A DNA stretch of 64,000 bases from Chromatiales bacterium (GTDB lineage Bacteria > Pseudomonadota > Gammaproteobacteria > Thiohalomonadales > Thiohalomonadaceae), in the NCBI GenBank assembly GCA_003251535.1, contig QKFD01000122.1, positions 62,001 to 126,000 on the forward strand, given 5' to 3'. Of the stretch, positions 51,376 to 59,117 are shown one piece after another (positions within the stretch are counted from its first letter, which is position 1; every line of letters begins with the position of its first letter). Made by a program: the position numbers and the translations under genes. Below the pieces are notes generated by a model. It made no database searches, was not told the origin of the DNA, and saw only the letters and a list, made by a program, of their open reading frames with translations.

Positions 51376-52170
51376 ATGGCATATGAGGGTCTCACCACTA
51401 AACTCGCTGCACTGCTCGGCAAGTCCAAATACCCGCATCAGATCTTCAGTGACGATATCTTCCTCACCTCTTTTCCCCGCTCAGGCAACACCTGGCTCTC
51501 CTTCTTAGTGGCCCACGTGCTGGCCCAACAGCAAGGGTTGGGATATGAGATCAACTTCTTCAACATCCACGATTTTGTGCCGGAGTACGACAACCTGCGC
51601 CTCAGTCTCAGGCCTGCGGGGATCGCCGGTTTTCCTCGCATCCTGAAGAGCCACTACAACTGCAACCACCACTTCCCCAAGGTGATCCTCATCGTGCGGG
51701 ACCCGCGCGCTGTGATGGACTCTTACTTCCGCTATCTCAAGGGGTTGCGCGTGATCCCAGCGGATTGGGGGTTGGCCGAGTGTGTTGACTCCCCGCAATT
51801 CGGGATCGCCGCCTGGGTGGCTCATACCGAGGGGTGGTTGGAGCGGGCAGATAAGGGTAAGCGGACCCGGGTGATCCGGTATGAGGATCTGGTTACCGAC
51901 ACCTACGGACATCTGGCACGACTGTTTCAGACCATCGGCAGGGAGCCAGAACCCGCTTGGTTGGAGCGGGCCATCGCCCTCTCTAGTCGGCAACGGATGA
52001 TCCAGCAGGAGGCAGCGACCCGAGTCCCTGACTTCCCGCTGCATTCAGCAGAGTTTCGTTTTGTGCGCGGCGAGGCGAATGGGCAGGAGGCCCCCCTGCC
52101 AGAGGCGGTGCGCGCCAAGATTGAGAGCCAGGCCGCTGCGCTGTTAGATCTCCTGGGGTATCAGCGTTAA
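51376..52170 (+). CDS. PAPS-dependent sulfotransferase
   Basis: 264 residues from ATG 51376. The open frame continues back to 51211, but that stretch is not protein-like and is left out. TSFPRSGNTWLSF (about 31-43) is the 5'-phosphosulfate loop and VILIVRDPRAVMDSYFRYL the 3'-phosphate site; VIRYEDLVTD follows. This is the Sulfotransfer_1 plan. It would move sulfate from PAPS to a sugar or protein hydroxyl. Between a surface fibre gene and a flippase, sulfation of a surface glycan is plausible. No PAPS synthesis gene is in the window. Confidence 0.85.
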   Translation: MAYEGLTTKLAALLGKSKYPHQIFSDDIFLTSFPRSGNTWLSFLVAHVLAQQQGLGYEINFFNIHDFVPEYDNLRLSLRPAGIAGFPRILKSHYNCNHHFPKVILIVRDPRAVMDSYFRYLKGLRVIPADWGLAECVDSPQFGIAAWVAHTEGWLERADKGKRTRVIRYEDLVTDTYGHLARLFQTIGREPEPAWLERAIALSSRQRMIQQEAATRVPDFPLHSAEFRFVRGEANGQEAPLPEAVRAKIESQAAALLDLLGYQR

Positions 52171-52291
52171 TCCCTCGCGGGCGCCCCGACCGCACTGGGC
52201 GACCTTTAGCAGTACCTCTATCTCCGCGGCGTACCCTTGGGGTCGCGCCGACAGGGACGTTCTCCCCATTGCCCGCCGGTAGACACTCTGA

Positions 52292-53566
52292 ATGGATCGG
52301 CTCCAGCACGGCCTACTGCGGACCTCTAGCATCAACTTTCTGCTGCGCCTTGGGGCGGCCGGCGCTGGGCTGTTGGCCAATATCTTGATCGCCCGGGCCC
52401 TGGGGCCGGAGCTGTTTGGCCACTATGCCGCGCTGCTGGCGGTCACTGCCCTGGCAACGGTGCTGGCAACCCTCGGTTTGGCACAGCTAGAGGCGCGGGA
52501 GGTGGCCATCTACCACACCCGCCAGGCGTGGGGAGCGGTGGCCGGCTTCATGCGTTTCTCTATAGGCGCCACCCTGCTGGCGGCGGGCGTGATTGCCATG
52601 GGTTACTACGGTTGGGTGCGCATCAGTCAGGTGCCATGGGTGGCCGCCTACCTGCTGGGGATCCCGCTGATTGTGGTGGGGGCGCTACTGGAGCGGAGCC
52701 AGTCGGTGTTGCGCGGCTTGGGCCATGTCGTCGCCAGTAACCTCCCTGCCTTCTGGATCCGCCCCATGGTGAGCCTCTTGCTGTTGCTCCCCCTGCTCTT
52801 GGGCCCTGGTCTAACCCTACAGACCACGATGGCGATCCAGGTAGTGGCGGCCGCCACGGCGCTGCTGGTGGGGGGGTATCTACTGCATAGATACCTCCCC
52901 CTGCCAGTGCGTCAGGCGGCCCCTCGCTACGAGGTGGGAGAGTGGCGGCGGGAGCTACTGCCATTCTTTGCCTTGGCGGTGGTGCAGGTGGCCGGTAACC
53001 ACGTGGCGACCCTCATGGTGGCGGGGTTGGGGGGGTATGGGGCGGCGGGTCTCTATAGCGTGGCGGCCCGCCTGATGGATGTGGTGGGCTTTGCCCTCAG
53101 TGCCATCAACATGACCGTGCAGCCGCGACTGACCGCCGCCCTCGCCCGAGATGACAGGCCACAGGCGCAGCAGTTGGCGCGGCGCAGTGCCCGCTTGGCC
53201 CTGCTGGTGGTGAGCCTGCTCTCTCTACTTACGCTCGGCTTAGGTGAACCGTTATTGCGGCTGTTTGGCGAGGGCTACGGGGCCGCCTGGGGTCCGCTGG
53301 CGGTGCTGGCGGTGGGACAGGTGGTTTCTGCCGCCATGGGGGCCTGCGGCCTGCTGGCCACGATGGGGGGATTACAGCGTCAGGTGCTCGTCATCCTCTC
53401 CCTCTCCACCCTGGGGGCCATGGCGGTGGGGTGGCTGATCATCCCCCTCTGGGGTGCGACCGGGGCCGCCTGGATGCGGAGCGGCATGGTCATCCTCGGG
53501 AACGTGGCCCTGGCGCTCCTGGTGTGGCGACGTCTAGGGATCTTGACCCCTGCCATAACGCGCTAG
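52292..53566 (+). CDS. Wzx-type oligosaccharide flippase (second copy)
   Basis: 424 residues, about 12-14 helices, MOP superfamily. It begins SINFLLRLGAAGAGLLANIL, then ARALGPELFGHYAA, matching the polysaccharide-synthesis signature. It is not a close copy of the 38648 flippase, so it is probably for a different lipid-linked glycan or recruited separately. 121 bases after the sulfotransferase. A GGTGCC/GGCGCC hairpin lies just after the stop (about 53588-53613). Confidence 0.86.
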   Translation: MDRLQHGLLRTSSINFLLRLGAAGAGLLANILIARALGPELFGHYAALLAVTALATVLATLGLAQLEAREVAIYHTRQAWGAVAGFMRFSIGATLLAAGVIAMGYYGWVRISQVPWVAAYLLGIPLIVVGALLERSQSVLRGLGHVVASNLPAFWIRPMVSLLLLLPLLLGPGLTLQTTMAIQVVAAATALLVGGYLLHRYLPLPVRQAAPRYEVGEWRRELLPFFALAVVQVAGNHVATLMVAGLGGYGAAGLYSVAARLMDVVGFALSAINMTVQPRLTAALARDDRPQAQQLARRSARLALLVVSLLSLLTLGLGEPLLRLFGEGYGAAWGPLAVLAVGQVVSAAMGACGLLATMGGLQRQVLVILSLSTLGAMAVGWLIIPLWGATGAAWMRSGMVILGNVALALLVWRRLGILTPAITR

Positions 53567-53587
53567 CGGCGCTTGCCCCCTTGCTGG

Positions 53588-53613
53588 CTGGTGCCGGGAC
53601 CCTCCCTGGCGCC
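53588..53613 (+). other. GC hairpin after the second flippase
   Basis: GGTGCC with GGGA pairs with TCCC and GGCGCC (one G-T pair, small internal loop) around CCC. There is no T-run, so termination is not certain. It sits between convergent genes. Confidence 0.35.
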
Positions 53614-53712
53614 GGACGCTTCAGCCATTCACCCCCTCTCCCGAGTCCGCCGCCGTCATGCCCCTAACATTGGCAAACCATGGCGCGCACCCTAGGAGAG
53701 GGGGGAGGCGGG

Positions 53713-54453
53713 TTACTGCAATACGGGGCGGGCGTTGATCGGCTGTAGCGGGCGATTGTTGGGGTGGTGCATGACGTGGGCGAACTGCTCCACCTGCTCC
53801 TTAGAGATGGTGACTGGGTGCTTCAGCACCAGCCAGCGTACCCCCTCGCTGCAGGGGGGGGTGGTGAGGGAGCCGTTGAAGCGGTAGTAATCCATGTCCT
53901 TCGGCAGCAGTTGATCGATCGCCACCGCCTGGCTCGGTTTGGTGATCTCCCCGGCCTTCGTCGGCATGGTCTGCCACAGGGCGGCGATGGCGTCATTGGC
54001 GGCCCCCTCCTCCAGCATCACCGCGATCACCGCCAGGTTGCCATCTTTGTCGGCATGGACCAGATGCGCCTCCATGGGGAAGGAGTGGCTTTCAATCTGA
54101 TTTTCGCTAGGGGTGTGGAAGTGGAACTGCTTTAGCTCGAAGGTGTGGCCGTCGATGGTCAGGGTGCTACCCGGGGCGTAGTTGGCCTGGACGGTGTGGC
54201 CGTTGTTGACCTCTTCGGTGACCGAACCGCCATAGTGCAGGGCGAGGGGCGGGAGATCCGTGTCAGCAAAGGCCGTTAGGTTGATGGGGGACTGATTCTT
54301 CCCACTGCCGCAGAGGGAGAAGGCCGAATCCAGTGAGGCCCAATGCTCGGGACCCTCATGGCCGGTATAGCCCCAATGAGGGGACTGACCTGCGTGGGCG
54401 GCGCCGGTCAAGAGCAGGGAACCCAACAGTAGGAAGGCTGAGTGGTTTTTCAC
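53713..54453 (-). CDS. cah: Periplasmic alpha-carbonic anhydrase
   Basis: 246 residues with a signal peptide to about residue 21 (LTGAAHA). Zinc ligands: QFHFHTPSEN (His111, His113) and EAHLVH (His130). GKNQSPINL and SLTTPPCSEGVRWLV are alpha-class hallmarks; Cys48 and the Cys in PPCSEG would form the usual disulfide. It interconverts CO2 and bicarbonate in the periplasm. The ribosome site is GGAG about ten bases before the ATG. Transcribed away from its neighbours. Confidence 0.95.
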   Translation of the reverse strand: MKNHSAFLLLGSLLLTGAAHAGQSPHWGYTGHEGPEHWASLDSAFSLCGSGKNQSPINLTAFADTDLPPLALHYGGSVTEEVNNGHTVQANYAPGSTLTIDGHTFELKQFHFHTPSENQIESHSFPMEAHLVHADKDGNLAVIAVMLEEGAANDAIAALWQTMPTKAGEITKPSQAVAIDQLLPKDMDYYRFNGSLTTPPCSEGVRWLVLKHPVTISKEQVEQFAHVMHHPNNRPLQPINARPVLQ

Positions 54454-54788
54454 GGATAACTCCTGTGGATTTTATGGTGATTTATTACCGTGCAGTGCGG
54501 CACGGCCCAACAAGCTATAGCAGAAGTGTCGTGGGCGCGGGGGGGACCCCAGCGCCCGGAGGGTGGGACCCTCCCCGGAGACTAAAGTTGCTATATCGCC
54601 GGCCAGCGATGTTACCTCACCACTGGCGCGATGACTTGCAGGCCAGGCCCCGCTGGATCAGATGTGTCAGCCACCCCAGGGTTGGGTGGTTATTCTTACA
54701 GTTGCGGGCCCTATAACCCCTTTGGGGGGTGTTGAGTGGGGGCTGCATGGGCCATGCTGCACCGTTAGGCATACCTTGGGAGAGCACC
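54454..54788 (+). other. 335-base intergenic region with several hairpins
   Basis: No gene seen. CCGTGC (54488-54493) and GCACGG (54500-54505) form an inverted repeat in the carbonic anhydrase promoter region. GGAGGGT-GGG-ACCCTCC (about 54557-54575) is a perfect 7-pair hairpin. CCACCC/GGGTGG (about 54672-54688) and ACCCC/GGGGT (about 54717-54731) are smaller ones. TATAAC (54712-54717) could be a weak -10 for the 54789 gene. Confidence 0.5.
54488..54505 (-). promoter_or_regulatory. Inverted repeat in the carbonic anhydrase promoter region
   Basis: Arms CCGTGC and GCACGG with a 6-base gap. On the minus strand they fall between a TTGGGC (possible -35) and a TAATAA (possible weak -10) spaced 17 bases apart, so a regulator bound here would block or modify transcription of the anhydrase. 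Confidence 0.38.
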
Positions 54789-55082
54789 ATGAGCGAAGAG
54801 CAGGGGATGGGGCGCGAGGAGCGGATCCTGCGGGTCACCAAGCATGTCCTCACCCGTATCATCCGCGAGACCGCCACCGCACCGGGCATGAAACACCCGC
54901 TGTCGGAGCAGACCATCGACGATATGCGTCAATGCCTGTTTCTTATCAGCGAACGGGAGAAGGAGCTGGTGGAGGGGCGGGGGGGATCCATGGATCTACG
55001 GCCGCAGCTGCCGGGCGACCGGACACGACCAGAAGATGAGGTGGTGGTCTCGCTCGACTCCATTCGACGCCGCACCGAGTAG
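54789..55082 (+). CDS. Conserved-type small cytoplasmic protein, function unknown
   Basis: 97 residues from ATG 54789; GGGAG ten bases upstream. Charged and helical: EERILRVTKHVLTRIIRET, then GMKHPLSEQTIDDMRQCLFL and ISEREKELV. The GMKHPLSE...DMRQCL pattern resembles small proteins of unknown function in sulfur-oxidising and related proteobacteria, from memory and not checked. No signal peptide or membrane helix. The C-terminal 30 residues look disordered. Confidence 0.75.
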   Translation: MSEEQGMGREERILRVTKHVLTRIIRETATAPGMKHPLSEQTIDDMRQCLFLISEREKELVEGRGGSMDLRPQLPGDRTRPEDEVVVSLDSIRRRTE

Positions 55083-55106
55083 CGGGTAACCGCGCCGTCT
55101 GCTGGG

Positions 55107-55427
55107 TTAGTGGTGGACCGGTGCCGGTAGCAGATTGGCATCGGGATCGACCTCTAGCGTCTCGTAAGGGATCCCAGCGGGGGGTGGGGTGTTGGAGAGT
55201 TGCCACTCGCCGTTGTCGCCGCGCCAGCGATAACTGGTCACCATCCCGTTGCCCGCTCCAGTATGGACAGAGAGGCGGCGCCAGATGGGATTAATGCCGT
55301 CCTCTGGGAGCTGGCGCAGGTCTTGCCAGCGCAGTAGCGGTTGGCCATCCCCGAGTGGGAGGCTGAGAGCCAGGCCAAACCCCAGCAGGAGCAGGGCGGC
55401 AATAACGAGCAGGCTACGACGGGCCAT
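55107..55427 (-). CDS. Small membrane-anchored DUF4124-like protein
   Basis: 106 residues on the minus strand. N-terminal hydrophobic anchor or signal (about 3-22). The second half has YRWRGDNGEWQLSNTPPPAG, which resembles the DUF4124 pattern (Y-x-W-x-D-x-x-G-x-x-x-x-S-D-x-P-P). This domain is common in gammaproteobacterial envelope proteins without known function. It is divergent from the DUF2835 gene. Confidence 0.65.
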   Translation of the reverse strand: MARRSLLVIAALLLLGFGLALSLPLGDGQPLLRWQDLRQLPEDGINPIWRRLSVHTGAGNGMVTSYRWRGDNGEWQLSNTPPPAGIPYETLEVDPDANLLPAPVHH

Positions 55428-55467
55428 GGGGGCTCCGGGAGCGGCGGTGAAGGGGCAATCGCTCCAT

Positions 55468-55473
55468 TATAAT
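55468..55473 (+). promoter_or_regulatory. Consensus -10 box (TATAAT) before the DUF2835 gene
   Basis: A perfect TATAAT, 58 bases before GTG 55532. No good -35 hexamer is seen 16-18 bases upstream, but the match itself is rare in this GC-rich DNA. Confidence 0.5.
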
Positions 55474-55531
55474 CGTCTCTACCCCGCGGCTGACGCGCCA
55501 GGGGCTGCCCATCCACAATTTGGTCTATGCC

Positions 55532-55750
55532 GTGTCCCAGATCTACTTCTCCCTCGATATGTCTCCAGAGTCCTACCTCGCCTACTACCGTGGGCGGGCG
55601 CGGAACGTGGTGGTGGTGGCCGAGGATGGTCGCCGCATCGCCTTTCCGGCGGATCGGTTGCGCCCCTTTGTGACCCGCGAAGGGGTGCGGGGGCGCTTTC
55701 TGCTGGAGTTCGATGAGCAGAACCGCTTTAAAGAGATGCGCCGCGCCTAA
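55532..55750 (+). CDS. DUF2835 family protein
   Basis: 72 residues from GTG 55532; TTG 55520 would add four residues. The sequence QIYFSLDMSPESYLAYYRG, then VVVVAEDGRRIAFPADRLRPFVTREGVRGRF (in parts) and LEFDEQNRF matches the DUF2835 pattern, a small family found mainly in gammaproteobacteria. Function unknown; no membrane segment. It ends 6 bases before the 3' end of the patatin gene. Confidence 0.82.
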   Translation: MSQIYFSLDMSPESYLAYYRGRARNVVVVAEDGRRIAFPADRLRPFVTREGVRGRFLLEFDEQNRFKEMRRA

Positions 55751-55755
55751 CGGGG

Positions 55756-56682
55756 TTAAACCCCATGGGGGTGATCGAGGGTCTCCAGTAGCGCCGGTAG
55801 TAGGCGCCGTACCGCCCGCTGCCCCTCTTCTATCGCCTCGTCGGCCCGATCAAACTCCAGCAGCCCGATGTGGGCCAGGCGTGGATTGATGAGTAGATCA
55901 GGGGGGTCGCCGGCCAGTCGGCTGCGGGTGATGCGATCCTGCATCACGTTGATACTGGAGGCGATAACATCGAATAACCCGGGTGACGGGGCCTGGCGGC
56001 GGCTCATCAAGCGGCCAAGGCTACTCTCGCCCAACCCCTCCCGCAGGTGGACCATGAACTTGCCCCAGAGGTCGTTGCTGTCGGGTTTACGGGCCTCGGA
56101 GATGGCCTCGTATTTGGAAAGGTGGCGGCCAACGATATCACCGTTGAGATTGACGGCAATGATGTAGTCGGCCCCTAGGGCGCGACCGAGGGAGACCGGT
56201 ACCGGATTGACCAGGCCACCGTCGGTGAGCCACTGGCCATCGGCCCGCACTGGCGTGAATAGTCCGGGCAGGGCGATGGAGGCGCGCACCGCGTCTAGCA
56301 GCGAACCCTCTTTCAGCCAGATCTCCTGACCACTGCGCAGGGCGGTGGCCACCGCGGCATAGGTACGCGGTAGCTGCTCGATGCGGTACTCCCCCAACAG
56401 GTCGCCGAGGGCGCGCATCAGGCTCTCTCCCTCGATGAAACCGCCAGCGGCGAGGGTTGGGTCCAGCACCCGCACGATGTCGAGCCACTCCAGGGAGCGG
56501 ACCCACTCCTCAAACGGGTCGAGTCGGCCGCAGCTGTAGGCCGCCCCCACCAGGGCGCCGATGGAGCTGCCGCAGATGATGGCCGGTTCGATACCCGCCT
56601 CGTGTAGGGCGCGGATGACACCGATATGGGCAAAGCCGCGGGCAGCACCGCTACCGAGAACCAGTCCAATCTTTCCTCGCAT
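55756..56682 (-). CDS. Patatin-like phospholipase (RssA family)
   Basis: 308 residues from ATG 56682; ATG 56739 would add 19 polar residues and leave only 18 bases to the divergent gene. GSGAARG (oxyanion hole, about 10-16), GSSIG (nucleophile Ser, about 42-46) and DGG (catalytic Asp, near 165) are all intact. This is the RssA-type subfamily of cytoplasmic patatins, probably lipid acyl hydrolases. The physiological substrate is unknown. Confidence 0.87.
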   Translation of the reverse strand: MRGKIGLVLGSGAARGFAHIGVIRALHEAGIEPAIICGSSIGALVGAAYSCGRLDPFEEWVRSLEWLDIVRVLDPTLAAGGFIEGESLMRALGDLLGEYRIEQLPRTYAAVATALRSGQEIWLKEGSLLDAVRASIALPGLFTPVRADGQWLTDGGLVNPVPVSLGRALGADYIIAVNLNGDIVGRHLSKYEAISEARKPDSNDLWGKFMVHLREGLGESSLGRLMSRRQAPSPGLFDVIASSINVMQDRITRSRLAGDPPDLLINPRLAHIGLLEFDRADEAIEEGQRAVRRLLPALLETLDHPHGV

Positions 56683-56757
56683 CGCCTCAGGTCGCTGTGG
56701 GCAGTGACCCGCCTCTTGGTTACTATTCCGGGAGGTCATGGTAGAGCGAATTCCCCT

Positions 56758-57816
56758 ATGAGGCATCTCCTACGGCTGCTGCCGCTCCTTATCACCCTCT
56801 TGAGTGCCCCCCTCTGCGCCGCCGAGGCCGATGATGAGGAGTGGGCCAAGTGGCCTGAAGAGGAGGCGCAGGCCCCCGCTTTCGACGACGCACCGCTGGC
56901 CGAAGAGGTCCATCTGCCCAGCTGGTTTCGGCTCAGTTTTCTCAACCTGCGGGAAGACCTGAAGGACGCCGTTGCCCATGAGCGCAGAGGGCTGGTGGTC
57001 TACTTTGGGCAGAAGTTCTGCCCCTACTGCCAGGCGTTGATGGAGGTCAACTTCGGCAAGCCGGATATCGCCAAATACACCCGCCGCCACTTTGATGTCA
57101 TCGCCATCGACATCTTTGGCGATCGGCAGGTGACCGATATGGCGGGTCAGGTGATGAGCGAGAAGGCCTTTGCCGAGCAGGAGGATACCCGCTTCACCCC
57201 TTCGCTGCTGTTCTATGACGCCGATGGCAAAGAGGCCCTGCGGCTACGGGGTTACTACCCGCCCTATCAGTTCCGCGCCGCCTTGGAGTATGTCGCCGAT
57301 GGCCACTACCAGCGAGAGAGCTTCCGCAGCTACCTGGAGCGGGCCGATCCCACCTTCGCCTTTGAGGCGGGAGGGCTCAATGTGGCGGACTTCTTTAGCC
57401 CCCCGCCCTACGCCCTGGATCGCAGCCACTTTGCTGCCCAGCGGCCGCTCATCGTCTTCTTTGAACAGGGCGACTGCCACGCCTGTGATGTGCTGCATTC
57501 CGGGCCACTCGCCCATCCCGATCTCCTGCGCACATTGGCGCAGTTCGACACCGTGCAGCTCGATATGTGGGCCGATACCCCCGTTGTGACTCCAACCGGC
57601 CAGCGCACCACTGCCCGCGGTTGGGCGGAGCAGCTGGGTCTCTTCTATGCCCCGACGCTCATCTTCTTTGATGGCGATGGCCATGAGGTGATGCGAGTCG
57701 ATTCGGTGGTCAAGTTGCTGCGCCTGAAGAATGTCCTCGACTACATCATCAGTGGGGCCTACCGAGCGCAGCCATTCCAGCGGTGGCGACGTAGCCAAGG
57801 GGAGGCGCAGCCGTGA
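56758..57816 (+). CDS. Exported protein with two thioredoxin-like domains (SoxW-like)
   Basis: 352 residues from ATG 56758. Signal peptide to about residue 21 (LLSAPLCAA). The first thioredoxin-like domain (about 70-195) has FGQKFCPYC. The second (about 225-345) has FFEQGDCHAC, and both have the cis-Pro region (RFTPSLLF, FYAPTLIF). A periplasmic disulfide exchange protein; such double domains are seen near sulfur-oxidation genes, none of which are here. GTGA overlap with mazG. Confidence 0.82.
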   Translation: MRHLLRLLPLLITLLSAPLCAAEADDEEWAKWPEEEAQAPAFDDAPLAEEVHLPSWFRLSFLNLREDLKDAVAHERRGLVVYFGQKFCPYCQALMEVNFGKPDIAKYTRRHFDVIAIDIFGDRQVTDMAGQVMSEKAFAEQEDTRFTPSLLFYDADGKEALRLRGYYPPYQFRAALEYVADGHYQRESFRSYLERADPTFAFEAGGLNVADFFSPPPYALDRSHFAAQRPLIVFFEQGDCHACDVLHSGPLAHPDLLRTLAQFDTVQLDMWADTPVVTPTGQRTTARGWAEQLGLFYAPTLIFFDGDGHEVMRVDSVVKLLRLKNVLDYIISGAYRAQPFQRWRRSQGEAQP

Positions 57817-58610
57817 GTCGATCCATCGATGAACTCATCCAGGTGATGGCGCGGCTGCGGGCCGAGGAGGGGGGCTGTCCTTGGGATCGGGAGCAGAGTT
57901 TTGCCACCATCGCCCCGTTCACCGTGGAGGAGGCCTATGAGGTGGCCGATGCCATTGAGCGGGCTGATATGGTCGAACTCAAGGGGGAGCTGGGGGACCT
58001 GCTATTTCAAGTCGTATTCCATGCCCGTATGGCGGAAGAGGCGGGGCTGTTTGACTTTGGTGATGTGGTGGCGGCCATTGTGGAGAAGATGGTGCGGCGC
58101 CACCCCCACGTCTTCGGTTCCGCCCAGGTGGCGGATGCCGAGGCCCAGACTAGCGCCTGGGAGGCACAGAAGGCGAGTGAGCGGGCGGCCAAGGCAGCAG
58201 GGCCAGCGGCATCATCGGTACTCGATGAGGTGGCCCGCACCCTGCCGGCCCTGACACGGGCGGTCAAGCTCCAGCGACGGGCGGCCCGGGTCGGTTTTGA
58301 TTGGCCGGAGATCGCCGGGGTTTGGGCCAAACTGGCGGAGGAGCAGGCGGAGCTTGAGGCAGAGCTGGCGGCCGGGGGCGATAGTCAGCGCTGTGAGCAG
58401 GAGTTGGGGGATCTGCTATTTACCTGTGTCAACCTTGCCCGCCATTTGGGGTTCGATCCAGAGCAGGCGTTGCGGGGTGCCAACGGTCGCTTTGAGCGCC
58501 GCTTCCGCGGCGTGGAGCAGCGGTTGCAGGCGACTGGGCGCAGTGTCGCCCAGGCCGATGCCGCAGAGTTAGATCGCCTATGGGGTGAGGTGAAGGCGGG
58601 GGAGGCATGA
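57813..58610 (+). CDS. mazG: Nucleoside triphosphate pyrophosphohydrolase MazG
   Basis: 265 residues, GTG start. Two MazG domains: LRAEEGGCPWDREQSF, then EEAYEVADAI and ELGDLLFQVVFHARM; and in the second half AELEAELAAG and ELGDLLFTCVNLARHLG. The paired EExxE/ELGD sites bind Mg and hydrolyse (d)NTPs to NMP and diphosphate. It is coupled on both sides, to the thioredoxin and the response regulator genes. Confidence 0.95.
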   Translation: MSRSIDELIQVMARLRAEEGGCPWDREQSFATIAPFTVEEAYEVADAIERADMVELKGELGDLLFQVVFHARMAEEAGLFDFGDVVAAIVEKMVRRHPHVFGSAQVADAEAQTSAWEAQKASERAAKAAGPAASSVLDEVARTLPALTRAVKLQRRAARVGFDWPEIAGVWAKLAEEQAELEAELAAGGDSQRCEQELGDLLFTCVNLARHLGFDPEQALRGANGRFERRFRGVEQRLQATGRSVAQADAAELDRLWGEVKAGEA

Positions 58611-59002
58611 GCGTCCTTGAGCGCATTTTGCTCATCGAGGATGAGCCCGATATCCAGGCCATCGCCCGCCTTGCCCTGGAGGTGGTAGGGGGGCTGGCGG
58701 TGGCCTGTTGCGATAGCGGGCGGGAGGCGGTGGCGGCGGTGCGTGAGTTTCGCCCCCATCTCATCCTGCTGGATGTGATGATGCCAGACATGGATGGGCC
58801 GGCTACCCTGAGCGCCCTCCAAGCTGACTCCCACGCCGCCCACGTACCGGTCATTTTTTTGACCGCCAAGGCGCGACCCGAGGAGGTGAGTCGCTACCGT
58901 GACTTAGGTGCCATCGGGGTGGTGGCCAAGCCATTCAATCCGATGCAGCTCTCCCTCCAGATCCGGGAGATCTGGGCCGCCTATCCCTCACCTTTGAGCT
59001 GA
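58607..59002 (+). CDS. Single-domain response regulator (receiver only)
   Basis: 131 residues. Receiver domain with the acidic pocket IEDEPD, phosphorylation site LLDVMMPDMDG (Asp about 57), FLTAK (Thr) and AKPFN (Lys). No output domain. It acts either as a phosphate carrier or by protein contact (CheY/DivK style). The sensor kinase is not in the window. It overlaps mazG by ATGA, so its level is tied to that operon. Confidence 0.92.
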   Translation: MSVLERILLIEDEPDIQAIARLALEVVGGLAVACCDSGREAVAAVREFRPHLILLDVMMPDMDGPATLSALQADSHAAHVPVIFLTAKARPEEVSRYRDLGAIGVVAKPFNPMQLSLQIREIWAAYPSPLS

Positions 59003-59117
59003 GGTCTGCGTCGCACATCCAAAAAATCCTGGAGAGGGAGTCGGGTTGCAAGCGTGGGCGGGGATCATGGGGCTCTGGTACTATCGGCGGCTCCAGATGC
59101 CCCGTTGGAAAAACGTA

